A stretch of 64,000 bases of DNA from Akkermansia muciniphila (GTDB taxonomy: Bacteria > Verrucomicrobiota > Verrucomicrobiia > Verrucomicrobiales > Akkermansiaceae), in assembly GCA_945873305.1 (NCBI GenBank), contig CAMCCX010000001.1, positions 1-64,000 of the forward strand. The letters run 5' to 3'. The stretch's first letter is position 1; the number at the start of each line of letters is the position of its first letter. Positions 17,037 through 25,061 of the stretch are shown here, piece after piece. Both the position numbers and the translations under genes were made by a program. The notes beneath the pieces are model-generated. The model was not told the origin of the DNA, searched no databases, and was given only the letters and a program-made list of their open reading frames with translations.

Positions 17037-17837
17037 ACGGGCGATGGCGTGTTTTTCCTCCTTGGTGCAGAAGTTGGTGGAGAGCAGGTCGCGGGCGGTG
17101 TCGGCGCAGGCGTTCTGGGTGAAGTGGACGAGATAGACGGGCGAGCGGCCTTGTTCGTTGAGCTCGGCAACTTTTTCCTGGAGCTGGGTGGTGGAGTATT
17201 CGAACTCGAGCGGGACCGGGCGCTGGTCGGACTGGACGAGGGTGGTGGGTGCGCCTGTTAAGGCGGTGAGTTGTTTGGAGAAAAACGACGAGTCGCCGAG
17301 GGTGGCGGACATCAGGAGAAAGCGGGCGCGGGGCAATGTGAGGAGCGGGATTTGCCAGGCGGCGCCGCGCGAGTGGTCGGAGTAGTAATGGAACTCGTCC
17401 ATGATGACGTCGTCCACCGGGGCGTGCGCGCCGTCGCGGAGGGCGATGTTGGCGAGGATTTCGGCGGTACAGCAGATGACCGGGGCGTCGTGGTTGACGG
17501 TGGCGTCGCCGGTGATCATGCCGACGTTTTCCGGGCCGAGGACGTGGCAGAGGGAGAGGAATTTCTCGTTGGCGAGCGCCTTGATCGGGACGGTGTAGTA
17601 GGAGCGGCGGCCTTGGCAGAGGGATTTGAACTGGAGCGCGAGGGCCACAAGCGATTTCCCGGAGCCGGTGGGGGTGTTGAGGATGACGTTGTTGCCGGCG
17701 AAAAGTTCGAGGATGGCTTCTTCCTGGTGGTCGTAGGGTTCGGTGTTGGTGGCGGTGAGGTAGTCGAGGAAGATATTGAGGATGTCGTCCGGGGTGGGGT
17801 TTTCGGGGAGGTTCTTGCGGCTGAGCGGGGCGGACAT
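17037..17837 (-). pseudogene. helicase gene remnant, N-terminal part (second copy)
   Basis: This is a near-identical duplicate of the first 265 or so codons of the helicase at 8680-11223, from [12 protein letters not shown] through Walker A, DEFHYY and SATL to EEKHAIAR. After that the frame runs into unrelated codons and stops near 16986. Homology breaks at about 17037. The 54 bases that should link it to the 16120-16272 fragment are replaced by about 760 bases holding the VapC module. A truncated protein of about 285 residues could still be made, but it lacks the second RecA domain. Confidence 0.85.
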
Positions 17838-17926
17838 GCGGGGAGGATGGGGGAGGAAGAGTTGACCGCAAGGACGCAAAGTTTTCCGGATCAACTACCG
17901 CAACTCTCAGCCATCCGGGACGTGTG

Positions 17927-18742
17927 TTATGGCACGCGGGGGAATTTCGAGAAATCCGGAACGCGCTTTTCGAGGAAGGCTTGTTTCCCTTCGCGGCCTT
18001 CCTCGCTCATGTAGTAAAGCAGCGTAGCGTTTCCTGCCAGATCCAGCAGGCCCATCTGGCCGTCGCAATCCGCGTTGAGGGCGGATTTGAGGCAGCGCAG
18101 GGCGAGTGGCGAGTGGGCGAGCATTTCGCGGCACCACTGGAGGGTTTCCCTTTCGAGATCCGCGAGCGGGACGACGGTATTGACGAGGCCCATGTCGAGC
18201 GCCTGCTGGGCGTCATACTGGCGGCAGAGATACCAGATTTCACGGGCCTTTTTCTGGCCGACGATGCGGGCCAGATAGCTGGAACCGAGGCCGCCGTCGA
18301 ACGAGCCGACCTTGGGGCCGGTCTGGCCGAAACGGGCGTTGTCAGCGGCGATGGTGAGGTCGCAGACGATGTGCAGGACATGGCCGCCGCCGATGGCGTA
18401 GCCGGCGACCATCGCGACGACGGGCTTGGGCAGGGAGCGGATTTTTTTCTGCAGGTCGAGCACGTTGAGTCGCGGAACGCCATCCTCGCCGATGTAACCG
18501 GCGTGGCCGCGGACTTTCTGGTCGCCGCCGGAGCAGAACGCGAGGTCGCCGGCGCCGGTGAGGATGATGGCGCCGACTTTGGGATCCTCGTGGGCGAGAT
18601 CGAAGGCGACGAGCATTTCCTTCACGGTTTGCGGGCGGAAGGCGTTGCGCACTTCGGGCCGGTTGATGGTGATTTTTGCAATACTTCCCTCATCCGTTGT
18701 TTCGTATCGGATGTCCTCAAATTCGCGCGCGGTGGTCCACAT
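17927..18742 (-). CDS. menB: 1,4-dihydroxy-2-naphthoyl-CoA synthase
   Basis: 271 residues of the crotonase fold, making dihydroxynaphthoyl-CoA from o-succinylbenzoyl-CoA in menaquinone synthesis. Diagnostic stretches are [19 protein letters not shown], the oxyanion-hole [13 protein letters not shown], and the MenB-specific [21 protein letters not shown]. The end SKFPRVP is the usual MenB C-terminus. The other men genes are scattered at 36.2 kb (menA) and 47-49 kb (menC, menE). Upstream it faces the Minf_1886 gene divergently. Confidence 0.95.
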   Translation of the reverse strand: MWTTAREFEDIRYETTDEGSIAKITINRPEVRNAFRPQTVKEMLVAFDLAHEDPKVGAIILTGAGDLAFCSGGDQKVRGHAGYIGEDGVPRLNVLDLQKKIRSLPKPVVAMVAGYAIGGGHVLHIVCDLTIAADNARFGQTGPKVGSFDGGLGSSYLARIVGQKKAREIWYLCRQYDAQQALDMGLVNTVVPLADLERETLQWCREMLAHSPLALRCLKSALNADCDGQMGLLDLAGNATLLYYMSEEGREGKQAFLEKRVPDFSKFPRVP

Positions 18743-18844
18743 GGCGGGAGCTTGAATGATTCGCCGCGGGCCCGCAATCCGGCAATCGCAGCGATTTTTT
18801 AAAGCCCTTTGACACGCCACCCCTGTTTTTGCATGTTCCCGCGC

Positions 18845-19279
18845 ATGCAAGCCATGCAATTCGAGCAATCGGTCGTTTCGATCCTGAAACGCGACAAGAG
18901 ATTTGACCCGCATGCTTACTTTTTCCTGAAGGACGCCTTGGATTTCACGCTCAAGCGCATCGCCGAATCCAACGGCGGCCAGGCGCGACATGTGAGCGGG
19001 CCGGAGCTGTTGGAAGGTTGCCGGGATTACGCGCTGGAACAATTCGGGCCGATGGCTTCCACGCTGATGACCGAGTGGAGCATCCGCAAATGCCAAGACG
19101 TCGGCGACATGGTTTTCAATCTCATCGAGGAGCAGGTTTTCGGAAAACAGGAGTCGGACAAAAAGGAGGATTTCTCCGAAGTCTTCGATTTCGAGGCTTC
19201 GCTGATCGTCCCGTTCCTGCCGAAGAGCCGGGCCGCGGCACCGAAGCAAGGGCGCCGCTCGGAGCGCGCGGTTTCCTAA
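18845..19279 (+). CDS. Minf_1886-family protein
   Basis: 144 residues from the ATG at 18845; another ATG lies at 18854. [48 protein letters not shown] and [10 protein letters not shown] are the conserved blocks of the Minf_1886 family. That family is small, cytoplasmic, known mainly from Verrucomicrobia and Planctomycetes, and of unknown function. It diverges from menB. Its end overlaps the convergent membrane-protein gene by 4 bases. Confidence 0.8.
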   Translation: MQAMQFEQSVVSILKRDKRFDPHAYFFLKDALDFTLKRIAESNGGQARHVSGPELLEGCRDYALEQFGPMASTLMTEWSIRKCQDVGDMVFNLIEEQVFGKQESDKKEDFSEVFDFEASLIVPFLPKSRAAAPKQGRRSERAVS

Positions 19280-20169
19280 GCGGCGGGCAAATCCGGTGGC
19301 GGCGGCGGCATCCATTTCGGGGCTTTCGGCGTCACGTCCATGCGCACGGCGACGACCGCCACGCCCAGCAATCCGGCGGCTCCGCCCCAGCCGACCGTGA
19401 GCGCCGTGACCAGTCCGAGGATGAACGGCGCGAAGACCAGCAGGCCGATGATCATTCCGCTAGGCTGCACCTCGTAGGCCATGACCGCCAGCCGCAGGCG
19501 CGAGCGGGCCAGCGCGAGTCCCATCAGCGAGTAGCAGGCCACCGCCGCGAGCGCGGTGAAATGATAGATCCAGCCGCAGCCGCCGCTTTGCGCGCCGATG
19601 CCTAGCAGCGGCACGCCGCAGCCAACCGCCATCGACGCGAGAAACAGCACCAGCACCGCCACCCGCACGCCGGTTCTTTTGAACGCCGACGCACCGATGG
19701 CGCCCGCGCTGATCATGGCGGAACCGCCTAACACCGTTCCGGCACAGGCCGCCTCGTGCCACCACTCGATCCCCCCGACCATGTAGCGCACCACCACGTA
19801 GGGCAGCAGGGAAGCGAAAGTCAGCGCGCAAAGCCCCCAGAGCGTGATGAATTTCCCGATGACGACTTTCCAGCGGTCCAGCTTGGTGAGCAGGAGCAGC
19901 TCGTGATTCCCTTCCTCAAGCTCCTGGCCCATCAGGACGAGGCCGCCCAGCGGCATGACGAGCAGGCAGATCGCGGAGACGACCATCCAGAACGGCCCGG
20001 ACGTCCAGAGCAGCGAGAGGTTCAGCGCGCCGGCGTATTCCGAACTCTCCGTGGCGTGGCCGAGCTGGAATTCCGCGGCCATCGCCACCACGGCGAACAG
20101 CTGGATCCCAAGAAACGGATAGACGAAGCTGCCACGCCGCAAGCTCTGTCGCAGCTCCTTGGCCGTCAT
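19276..20169 (-). CDS. ABC-2-like multi-pass membrane protein
   Basis: 297 residues from the ATG at 20169. TTG codons further up, as far as 20250, are possible, because [14 protein letters not shown] resembles the opening of gliding/ABC-2 permeases (NPxxxKELRQ..R). About six to seven helices follow. [24 protein letters not shown] is the typical loop after the second helix of such permeases. The C-terminus is proline-rich. No ATPase gene is adjacent. Start uncertain. Confidence 0.65.
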   Translation of the reverse strand: MTAKELRQSLRRGSFVYPFLGIQLFAVVAMAAEFQLGHATESSEYAGALNLSLLWTSGPFWMVVSAICLLVMPLGGLVLMGQELEEGNHELLLLTKLDRWKVVIGKFITLWGLCALTFASLLPYVVVRYMVGGIEWWHEAACAGTVLGGSAMISAGAIGASAFKRTGVRVAVLVLFLASMAVGCGVPLLGIGAQSGGCGWIYHFTALAAVACYSLMGLALARSRLRLAVMAYEVQPSGMIIGLLVFAPFILGLVTALTVGWGGAAGLLGVAVVAVRMDVTPKAPKWMPPPPPDLPAA

Positions 20170-20272
20170 CGGGTCGAAGCTCTCGGGCAAATCGCTTTTC
20201 CAAACCGTTTCCAATGCGGGGAACCTCTCAGCTTGAGGCCGCCGGCGCAAGCGCGGTGGGCGGAGGAATGTG

Positions 20273-20326
20273 TCCCGACTGTCTCAGTCGGGAGCGGAGC
20301 TTTGGAATCCGACTGAGACAGCCGGA
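20273..20326. repeat. paired palindromic repeat, TCT-loop family
   Basis: Left palindrome: arms TCCCGACTG and CAGTCGGGA around TCT (20273-20293). Right palindrome: TCCGACTG and CAGCCGGA around AGA (20308-20326, one mismatch), in inverted orientation. Together they look like a very small element with inverted ends. A single copy with a paired A-T to G-C change is at 31376-31396. Confidence 0.75.
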
Positions 20327-20381
20327 ACACATTGTCGGAACACATTCGACAAAGCGGGTCCGCGGTGGTTTTCTCGCGGCG

Positions 20382-21452
20382 ATGATGGATGGCTCACTGC
20401 TCGTGCTCGGGATCGCCGGACCGGAAATTTCTCCGGAGGAGGCGGCGCTTTTCCGCAGGCTGCAACCGGCGGGTTACATCCTTTTCACCCGCAACATCGT
20501 CTCTGCCGAACAGACGCGGAAGCTCACCGACGACCTCCGCGACTTGTCGTCGGAAACGCCGATCATCGCCATCGACCAGGAAGGCGGGCGGGTCACGCGG
20601 ACCCGGGAAATCGCCCCGGCGGCACCTTCCGCTCCGGCGCTCGCGGCGAAGGCGGACATGCTTAAAATCGCGGAAGCGGGGGCTTTCACCGGCGACCTGC
20701 TGCGCCTGCTAGGTTTCAATCTGGACTTCGCTCCGGTGCTCGATCTCGACCATTTTCCGGAAACCCAGAACGCCCTGCGCGGCCGTTGCTGGGGGCGCGA
20801 TCCGCAACGCGTCATCGACTACGCCGGCCACTGGAACCGCTGGCTGCGGAAGCGCTCCATCGCGAGCTGCGCGAAACATTTCCCCGCCTGCGGCCGGGCG
20901 CAGTCCGACCCCCACCACGATCTGCCGTCATCGCCGGCGACACTCGAAGAGCTGCTCCGCGAGGACGTGATCCCCTACACCGCGCTGATGCCTGAGCTGG
21001 ACGCGATCATGCTGGCGCACGTGGAATTTCCTAACATAGACCCGGATTTCCCGGCCTCGCTCTCGCCGCGGATCATCCGCCGCTTTCTCCGCGACCAGCT
21101 CGGCTTCGACAAGCACCTCGTCCTAACCGACGACCTCGACATGGGCGCGATCACCACCCGCTACGGCCGCGGTCAGGACGTGAAGCTCGCCATCGAGGCG
21201 GGCAACGATCTGGCACTGATTTGCCACCGCACCGACACCGCGGAAATCGCGGCGCGGGCGGTCGCCGAGCTGCCGCACTGGATGACCGAGGACGCGCGCG
21301 AGCGGGTGGAGAAATTCCGCCGCAAGCTGCGCGGGCCGCTCGTGTGGTCGGACAAGAAATGGCGGGAAACCTGCGAGTCGCTCGCCAAGCTGGCGGCCGA
21401 GGTTCCTGAAATCGAAATCACCCAGGCCGGCAGCCCGGTGGCGGATTACTGA
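20382..21452 (+). CDS. glycoside hydrolase family 3 beta-N-acetylhexosaminidase-like
   Basis: 356 residues. It shows the GH3/NagZ signatures: GYILFTRNI, IAIDQEGGRVTR, AKHFPACGRAQSDPHHDLP with the catalytic His/Asp dyad region, and VLTDDLDMGAITTRYG with the nucleophile Asp. NagZ removes N-acetylglucosamine from cell-wall fragments during peptidoglycan recycling. The C-terminal 60 residues are outside the usual NagZ length. Start chosen at the double Met (MMDG). No signal peptide is seen, so it is probably cytoplasmic. Confidence 0.85.
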   Translation: MMDGSLLVLGIAGPEISPEEAALFRRLQPAGYILFTRNIVSAEQTRKLTDDLRDLSSETPIIAIDQEGGRVTRTREIAPAAPSAPALAAKADMLKIAEAGAFTGDLLRLLGFNLDFAPVLDLDHFPETQNALRGRCWGRDPQRVIDYAGHWNRWLRKRSIASCAKHFPACGRAQSDPHHDLPSSPATLEELLREDVIPYTALMPELDAIMLAHVEFPNIDPDFPASLSPRIIRRFLRDQLGFDKHLVLTDDLDMGAITTRYGRGQDVKLAIEAGNDLALICHRTDTAEIAARAVAELPHWMTEDARERVEKFRRKLRGPLVWSDKKWRETCESLAKLAAEVPEIEITQAGSPVADY

Positions 21453-21459
21453 GCCACTG

Positions 21460-22611
21460 TCATTTCCCGAGCACCCAGGAAATGTGCGGGGTGTAGAGGT
21501 CGGGCTCTAGCAGGAACGAGTCGTGGCCCTTGTCGGAATGCACGATGATGTGCATGACATCGACCTTGGCTTCCTCCAGGTGCTTCACCAGCTCCGCCTG
21601 CTCCTCCGGATAGAAACAGAAGTCGGAGTCGATCGAGAAGACGAGCCAGCGCTGGCCGGCGAGCTGCGCGCGGGCGAACAAATCGGCGGGCGTTTCAGCA
21701 TCGCCTTCCTGGGTGGCGTCGTAGCGCGACCACAAGTCGATGATCCGCAGATAGGTGTTCGCATCGAAGCGGCGGACGAATTTTTTCCCCTGATGGAGCA
21801 TGTAGCTCTGGAACTGATCGCGCACGCGATACCAAGCGAGCACGTCGTCCGGCTGCACCACGTCCTGCCGCGCGCGGCGCTCGATGGCGTCGAGGTGGAC
21901 GAAGGTTTTGTGGGAAATCATGCGGGCGAGCACCAGGCCGTAGAGCGGGGCCTCGGCGGCGTAGTAGTCGCCGCCGTTGAAATGCGGGTCGTTCTCGATG
22001 GCGAGGATTTGCTCAAACAGAATCAGCCGGTTGAGGACGGTGGTTTTGAATCCCGAGGCGATGATGATCACGTTATGAACGCGCTCGGCGAAGCGGGTGG
22101 CGAAAGTCAGCGCGACCAAACCGCCGACCGACGGGCCGACCACCGCGTGCAGCGCGTAGATGCCGAGGTGATCTAGCAGCGAGGCGAAAACCTCCACCTG
22201 GTCCGCCGCGGTCACCGCGGGGAACGCGGAGCCCCACGGTTTTCCCGTCTCCGGATCGATGGAGGCCGGGCCGGTGCTGCCATAACAGCCGCCGAGGTAG
22301 TTCGCGCAGATGACGAAATATTTGTCCGTGTCGATGGCCTTGCCCGGCCCGATCATTCCCTCCCACCAGCCTTCGTGCATTTCCGGCTGCCAGAGTTCGC
22401 CGACGCCTTCGATGCCGGGATTGTAGCCGACCGCGTGGTGCGAGCCGGAGAGCGCGTGGAAGAGGAAAATCGCGTTGGATCGCCCGGCGTTGAGCTCGCC
22501 CCAGGTTTCGTAGGCGAGCGTGATTCCCGGCAGCAACCCGCCCTCGCGCAGCCTCACCGGATCGGCGGGGCTTCCGGTTTGGAAAAATTGGGTGCGGGTC
22601 TCGGCGGGCAT
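21460..22611 (-). CDS. metX: homoserine O-acetyltransferase
   Basis: 383 residues, an alpha/beta hydrolase acylating homoserine for methionine synthesis. TLAYETWGELN, LFHALSGSHHA, ANYLGGCYGSTGP and the nucleophile elbow VVGPSVGGLVAL (Ser in GPSVGG; most MetX read G.SMGG) are present. Acid and base appear in DSDFCFYP and KGHDSFLLEP. Acyl-CoA preference (acetyl or succinyl) cannot be told from this alone. It converges with the GH3 gene. Confidence 0.9.
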   Translation of the reverse strand: MPAETRTQFFQTGSPADPVRLREGGLLPGITLAYETWGELNAGRSNAIFLFHALSGSHHAVGYNPGIEGVGELWQPEMHEGWWEGMIGPGKAIDTDKYFVICANYLGGCYGSTGPASIDPETGKPWGSAFPAVTAADQVEVFASLLDHLGIYALHAVVGPSVGGLVALTFATRFAERVHNVIIIASGFKTTVLNRLILFEQILAIENDPHFNGGDYYAAEAPLYGLVLARMISHKTFVHLDAIERRARQDVVQPDDVLAWYRVRDQFQSYMLHQGKKFVRRFDANTYLRIIDLWSRYDATQEGDAETPADLFARAQLAGQRWLVFSIDSDFCFYPEEQAELVKHLEEAKVDVMHIIVHSDKGHDSFLLEPDLYTPHISWVLGK

Positions 22612-22689
22612 GCGCGGAGCCTAGACGGCGTCCGCCATCAAACGCAAGGGCGGGAACGCCTCTGGGTGGCACTGAGAATGATGGGCAAA

Positions 22690-22803
22690 ATAAGGGGAGT
22701 GGACATTTTGTCCACTTGCCGATGCGCGGCGAAAGCGGAAGCGCGAAGCTCATCTCTTTCTCTTCCCATCGTCCAGGCGGACAAAAATGTCCGCCCCCCT
22801 TAT
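22690..22803. repeat. 114-bp element with inverted palindromic ends
   Basis: Left end: ATAAGGGG, then arms AGTGGACA and TGTCCACT around TTT. Right end, inverted: arms GGCGGACA and TGTCCGCC around AAAA, then CCCCTTAT. The two ends match over about 35 bases in opposite orientation. No gene inside. This is the layout of a MITE or REP-like unit. It is related to the in-gene elements at 9104-9135 and 26836-26867 through TAAGGGG plus a GGAC/GTCC palindrome. Confidence 0.85.
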
Positions 22804-22860
22804 GGCAGCCTCTTGCCAGCCGGGCGGGCGACGGCTATCGATTGGGAAATTCCCCGCTCC

Positions 22861-23610
22861 ATGAAATCCGCGCTCCTTCTGTCAGTTTCGCTCCTGCTCT
22901 GCGCCTGTGGTCCCGCCAACGGCCCGAGCCTCGCCGCCGGAGGCTCCCCGCCGACGCAAGAGGGCCTCGGATTTCTACCGAAGGAGCCGGAAAAGGGCAG
23001 CTTGTTCACTTACTATCAGCCGAAAAACCCGTCGAAATGGCGGAACAACTGGACTTCCAAGCTCGATCTCACCGGCGTCTCGTGGAACGACTCGCGGACG
23101 GCGACGCTGATTTCTCCCAGCCACGTGGTGATGGCCGCCCATTTCACGAGGCCCGCGAACGTGTCAGTGATGTTCCATGACAAGCGCGGCAAGCCTCACG
23201 AGCGCTTCATTTCATCGGTGAAAATGCTCACCAACGTCGGCGATATCGCCGTGGCGAAATTGAACCTGCCGCTGCCGCCGGAGGTGAAATATTATCGGCT
23301 CGCCAGCGCGGGCGACGCCGCCGTCGGGCGGCCGGTTCTCGTTTCGGACCAGACGAACACGCTCTCGGTGCATCAGATCGAGGGAGTTTCCGGCGGCGTC
23401 GTGCGGCTGGGATTCGTCCCCGGGCTGAATCCGCTCTATCAGCGGAATTTGGTGGTCGGCGACAGCGGCAACCCGTCGTTTTTGTGGAAAAACGGCGAGC
23501 TCGTCCTACTCGAAACGCACACCACCGGCGGCCCCGGTGCGGGTCCGTTTTACGGCGACCCGCAGGTACAGGCCGCCATCCGTGCGGCGATCTCCGAGCT
23601 CGGCCGCTGA
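22861..23610 (+). CDS. trypsin-like serine protease, probable lipoprotein
   Basis: 249 residues. The signal peptide ends in a lipobox-like LLLCAC, with the cysteine at about 17-19. The catalytic triad is readable: His in HVVMAAHFT, Asp in VGDIAVAKL and Ser in VVGDSGNPSF, in chymotrypsin-fold order. It should act outside the cytoplasmic membrane. The substrate is unknown. It follows the palindromic-end element and precedes tyrS with a 95-base gap. Confidence 0.75.
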   Translation: MKSALLLSVSLLLCACGPANGPSLAAGGSPPTQEGLGFLPKEPEKGSLFTYYQPKNPSKWRNNWTSKLDLTGVSWNDSRTATLISPSHVVMAAHFTRPANVSVMFHDKRGKPHERFISSVKMLTNVGDIAVAKLNLPLPPEVKYYRLASAGDAAVGRPVLVSDQTNTLSVHQIEGVSGGVVRLGFVPGLNPLYQRNLVVGDSGNPSFLWKNGELVLLETHTTGGPGAGPFYGDPQVQAAIRAAISELGR

Positions 23611-23705
23611 GCAAAGGGCCGCGCCGCCCCCGCGATTTCCCGGCATCCGGACTTGGCAGCACCTTCACACCGGGCATTCTCCCCGCGTCTTTCCGCACTC
23701 TTCCG

Positions 23706-24887
23706 ATGTCTCCCGAACAACAACTCGCCCAACTCACCGCCGGCACCGCCAAGGTCCTATCCGAAAAGGAACTGCTGGAAAAACTCCGTCTCGGCCGCCC
23801 GCTGCGCATCAAGCTCGGCGTCGATCCCACCGCCCCGGACATCCACCTGGGCCACACCGTCGCGCTGGAGAAACTCCGCCAGTTCCAGCTCCTCGGCCAC
23901 CAGGCCGTGCTGCTCATCGGCGACTTCACCGCCACCGTCGGCGACCCGACCGGCCGCTCGTCCACCCGCCCGCCGCTCACCCGCGACGAGGTGTTAGTAA
24001 ACGCCGCCACCTACACCGACCAAGCCTTCAAGATCCTCGACAAGTCGAAAACCGAGATCGTTTACAACGGCGACTGGTTCCGGAAAATGACCTATGAGGA
24101 AATCCTCAAGCTCAACGGCCGCGTCACCCTCCAACAGATGCTCCAGCGCGAGGACTTCCGCACCCGCCTCGACGCCGGCCAGGAAATCCGCCTCCACGAG
24201 CTCCAATACCCCATCATGCAAGGCTGGGACTCCGTGGAAATCCGCGCCGACGTCGAGATCGGCGGCACCGACCAGCTCTTCAACATCCTCGTCGGCCGCG
24301 ACCTCCAGAAAGAAGAAGGCCAGCCGCAGCAAGTCGTCATGGTCATGCCGCTGCTAGAGGGCCTCGACGGCGTGAAGAAAATGTCCAAGTCCTACGGCAA
24401 CTACGTCGGCGTCAGCGACGCGCCGCAGGAAATGTTCGGCAAGCTCATGAGCGTCTCCGACGAACTGATGGACCGCTACTACCTCCTCCTGCTAGGTGAG
24501 GCCCGCGACCCGTCCGGTCACCCGATGGACGCCAAGAAATCCCTCGCCGAGAAAATCACCAGCCGTTACCACGGCGAAGCAGCCGGCCCCGCCGCCCGCG
24601 CCGACTGGGACACCCGTTTCTCCAAAAAAGACCTCGCCGCCGCCGAGCTGCCGGAACTTCCCCTCGCCGATCTTCCCGCCGATCTCACCGTCCTCAGCCT
24701 CACCGCCTTCGGATTCCAAGCCGCCTACAGCCTGGAAAAATCCAACGGCGAGCTGAAGAAGCAATTCATCACCACCGGCTCCGTCCAGCTCAACGGCGAA
24801 AAGCTAACCGACCCCAACGCCGCCATCTCGCCGACAGCGGGCGACGTCCTCAAGCTTTCGAAAAAGCACGCGGTGAGATTCATCTGA
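23706..24887 (+). CDS. tyrS: tyrosyl-tRNA synthetase
   Basis: 393 residues. The class I HIGH motif reads HLGH in DPTAPDIHLGHTVALEK. KMSKS is intact (GVKKMSKSYGN). ADVEIGGTDQLFNILVGRD is the TyrRS anticodon-side signature. A C-terminal S4-like RNA-binding domain (about 335-393) ends in SKKHAVRFI. The wording is nearer the TyrZ-type branch than E. coli TyrS. Start at MSPEQQ, the only sensible Met before the catalytic domain. Confidence 0.95.
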   Translation: MSPEQQLAQLTAGTAKVLSEKELLEKLRLGRPLRIKLGVDPTAPDIHLGHTVALEKLRQFQLLGHQAVLLIGDFTATVGDPTGRSSTRPPLTRDEVLVNAATYTDQAFKILDKSKTEIVYNGDWFRKMTYEEILKLNGRVTLQQMLQREDFRTRLDAGQEIRLHELQYPIMQGWDSVEIRADVEIGGTDQLFNILVGRDLQKEEGQPQQVVMVMPLLEGLDGVKKMSKSYGNYVGVSDAPQEMFGKLMSVSDELMDRYYLLLLGEARDPSGHPMDAKKSLAEKITSRYHGEAAGPAARADWDTRFSKKDLAAAELPELPLADLPADLTVLSLTAFGFQAAYSLEKSNGELKKQFITTGSVQLNGEKLTDPNAAISPTAGDVLKLSKKHAVRFI

Positions 24888-24993
24888 TCCCATCAAATCC
24901 GTGCGCCCCGGAAGCCCACGCGCAGTCCAACTCAGCGGCGCGGCCAAGACTCTGCTGGCCGGGGTGTGGCGTGGTCCGCTCACAAACGCCCCC

Positions 24994-25039
24994 ATCCATG
25001 CCGCAGCAGGCTGCGAGCATCAAAGCGGCAGCAGGCTGC
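24994..25039 (+). repeat. third copy of the GCAGCAGGCTGC dispersed repeat
   Basis: 46 bases matching 228-273 with a single visible difference (AAAG for AAGG). It lies between the convergent ends of tyrS and pheT, a place where a transcription stop would be useful. Confidence 0.8.
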
Positions 25040-25061
25040 CGTCAGTCCAAGGTGATAGGCT

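Noticed and set aside
17271-18014. Plus-strand open frame across the helicase remnant and menB end
   Set aside because: Composition is a Gly/Val/Glu mirror of the minus-strand helicase codons and it crosses two unrelated features.
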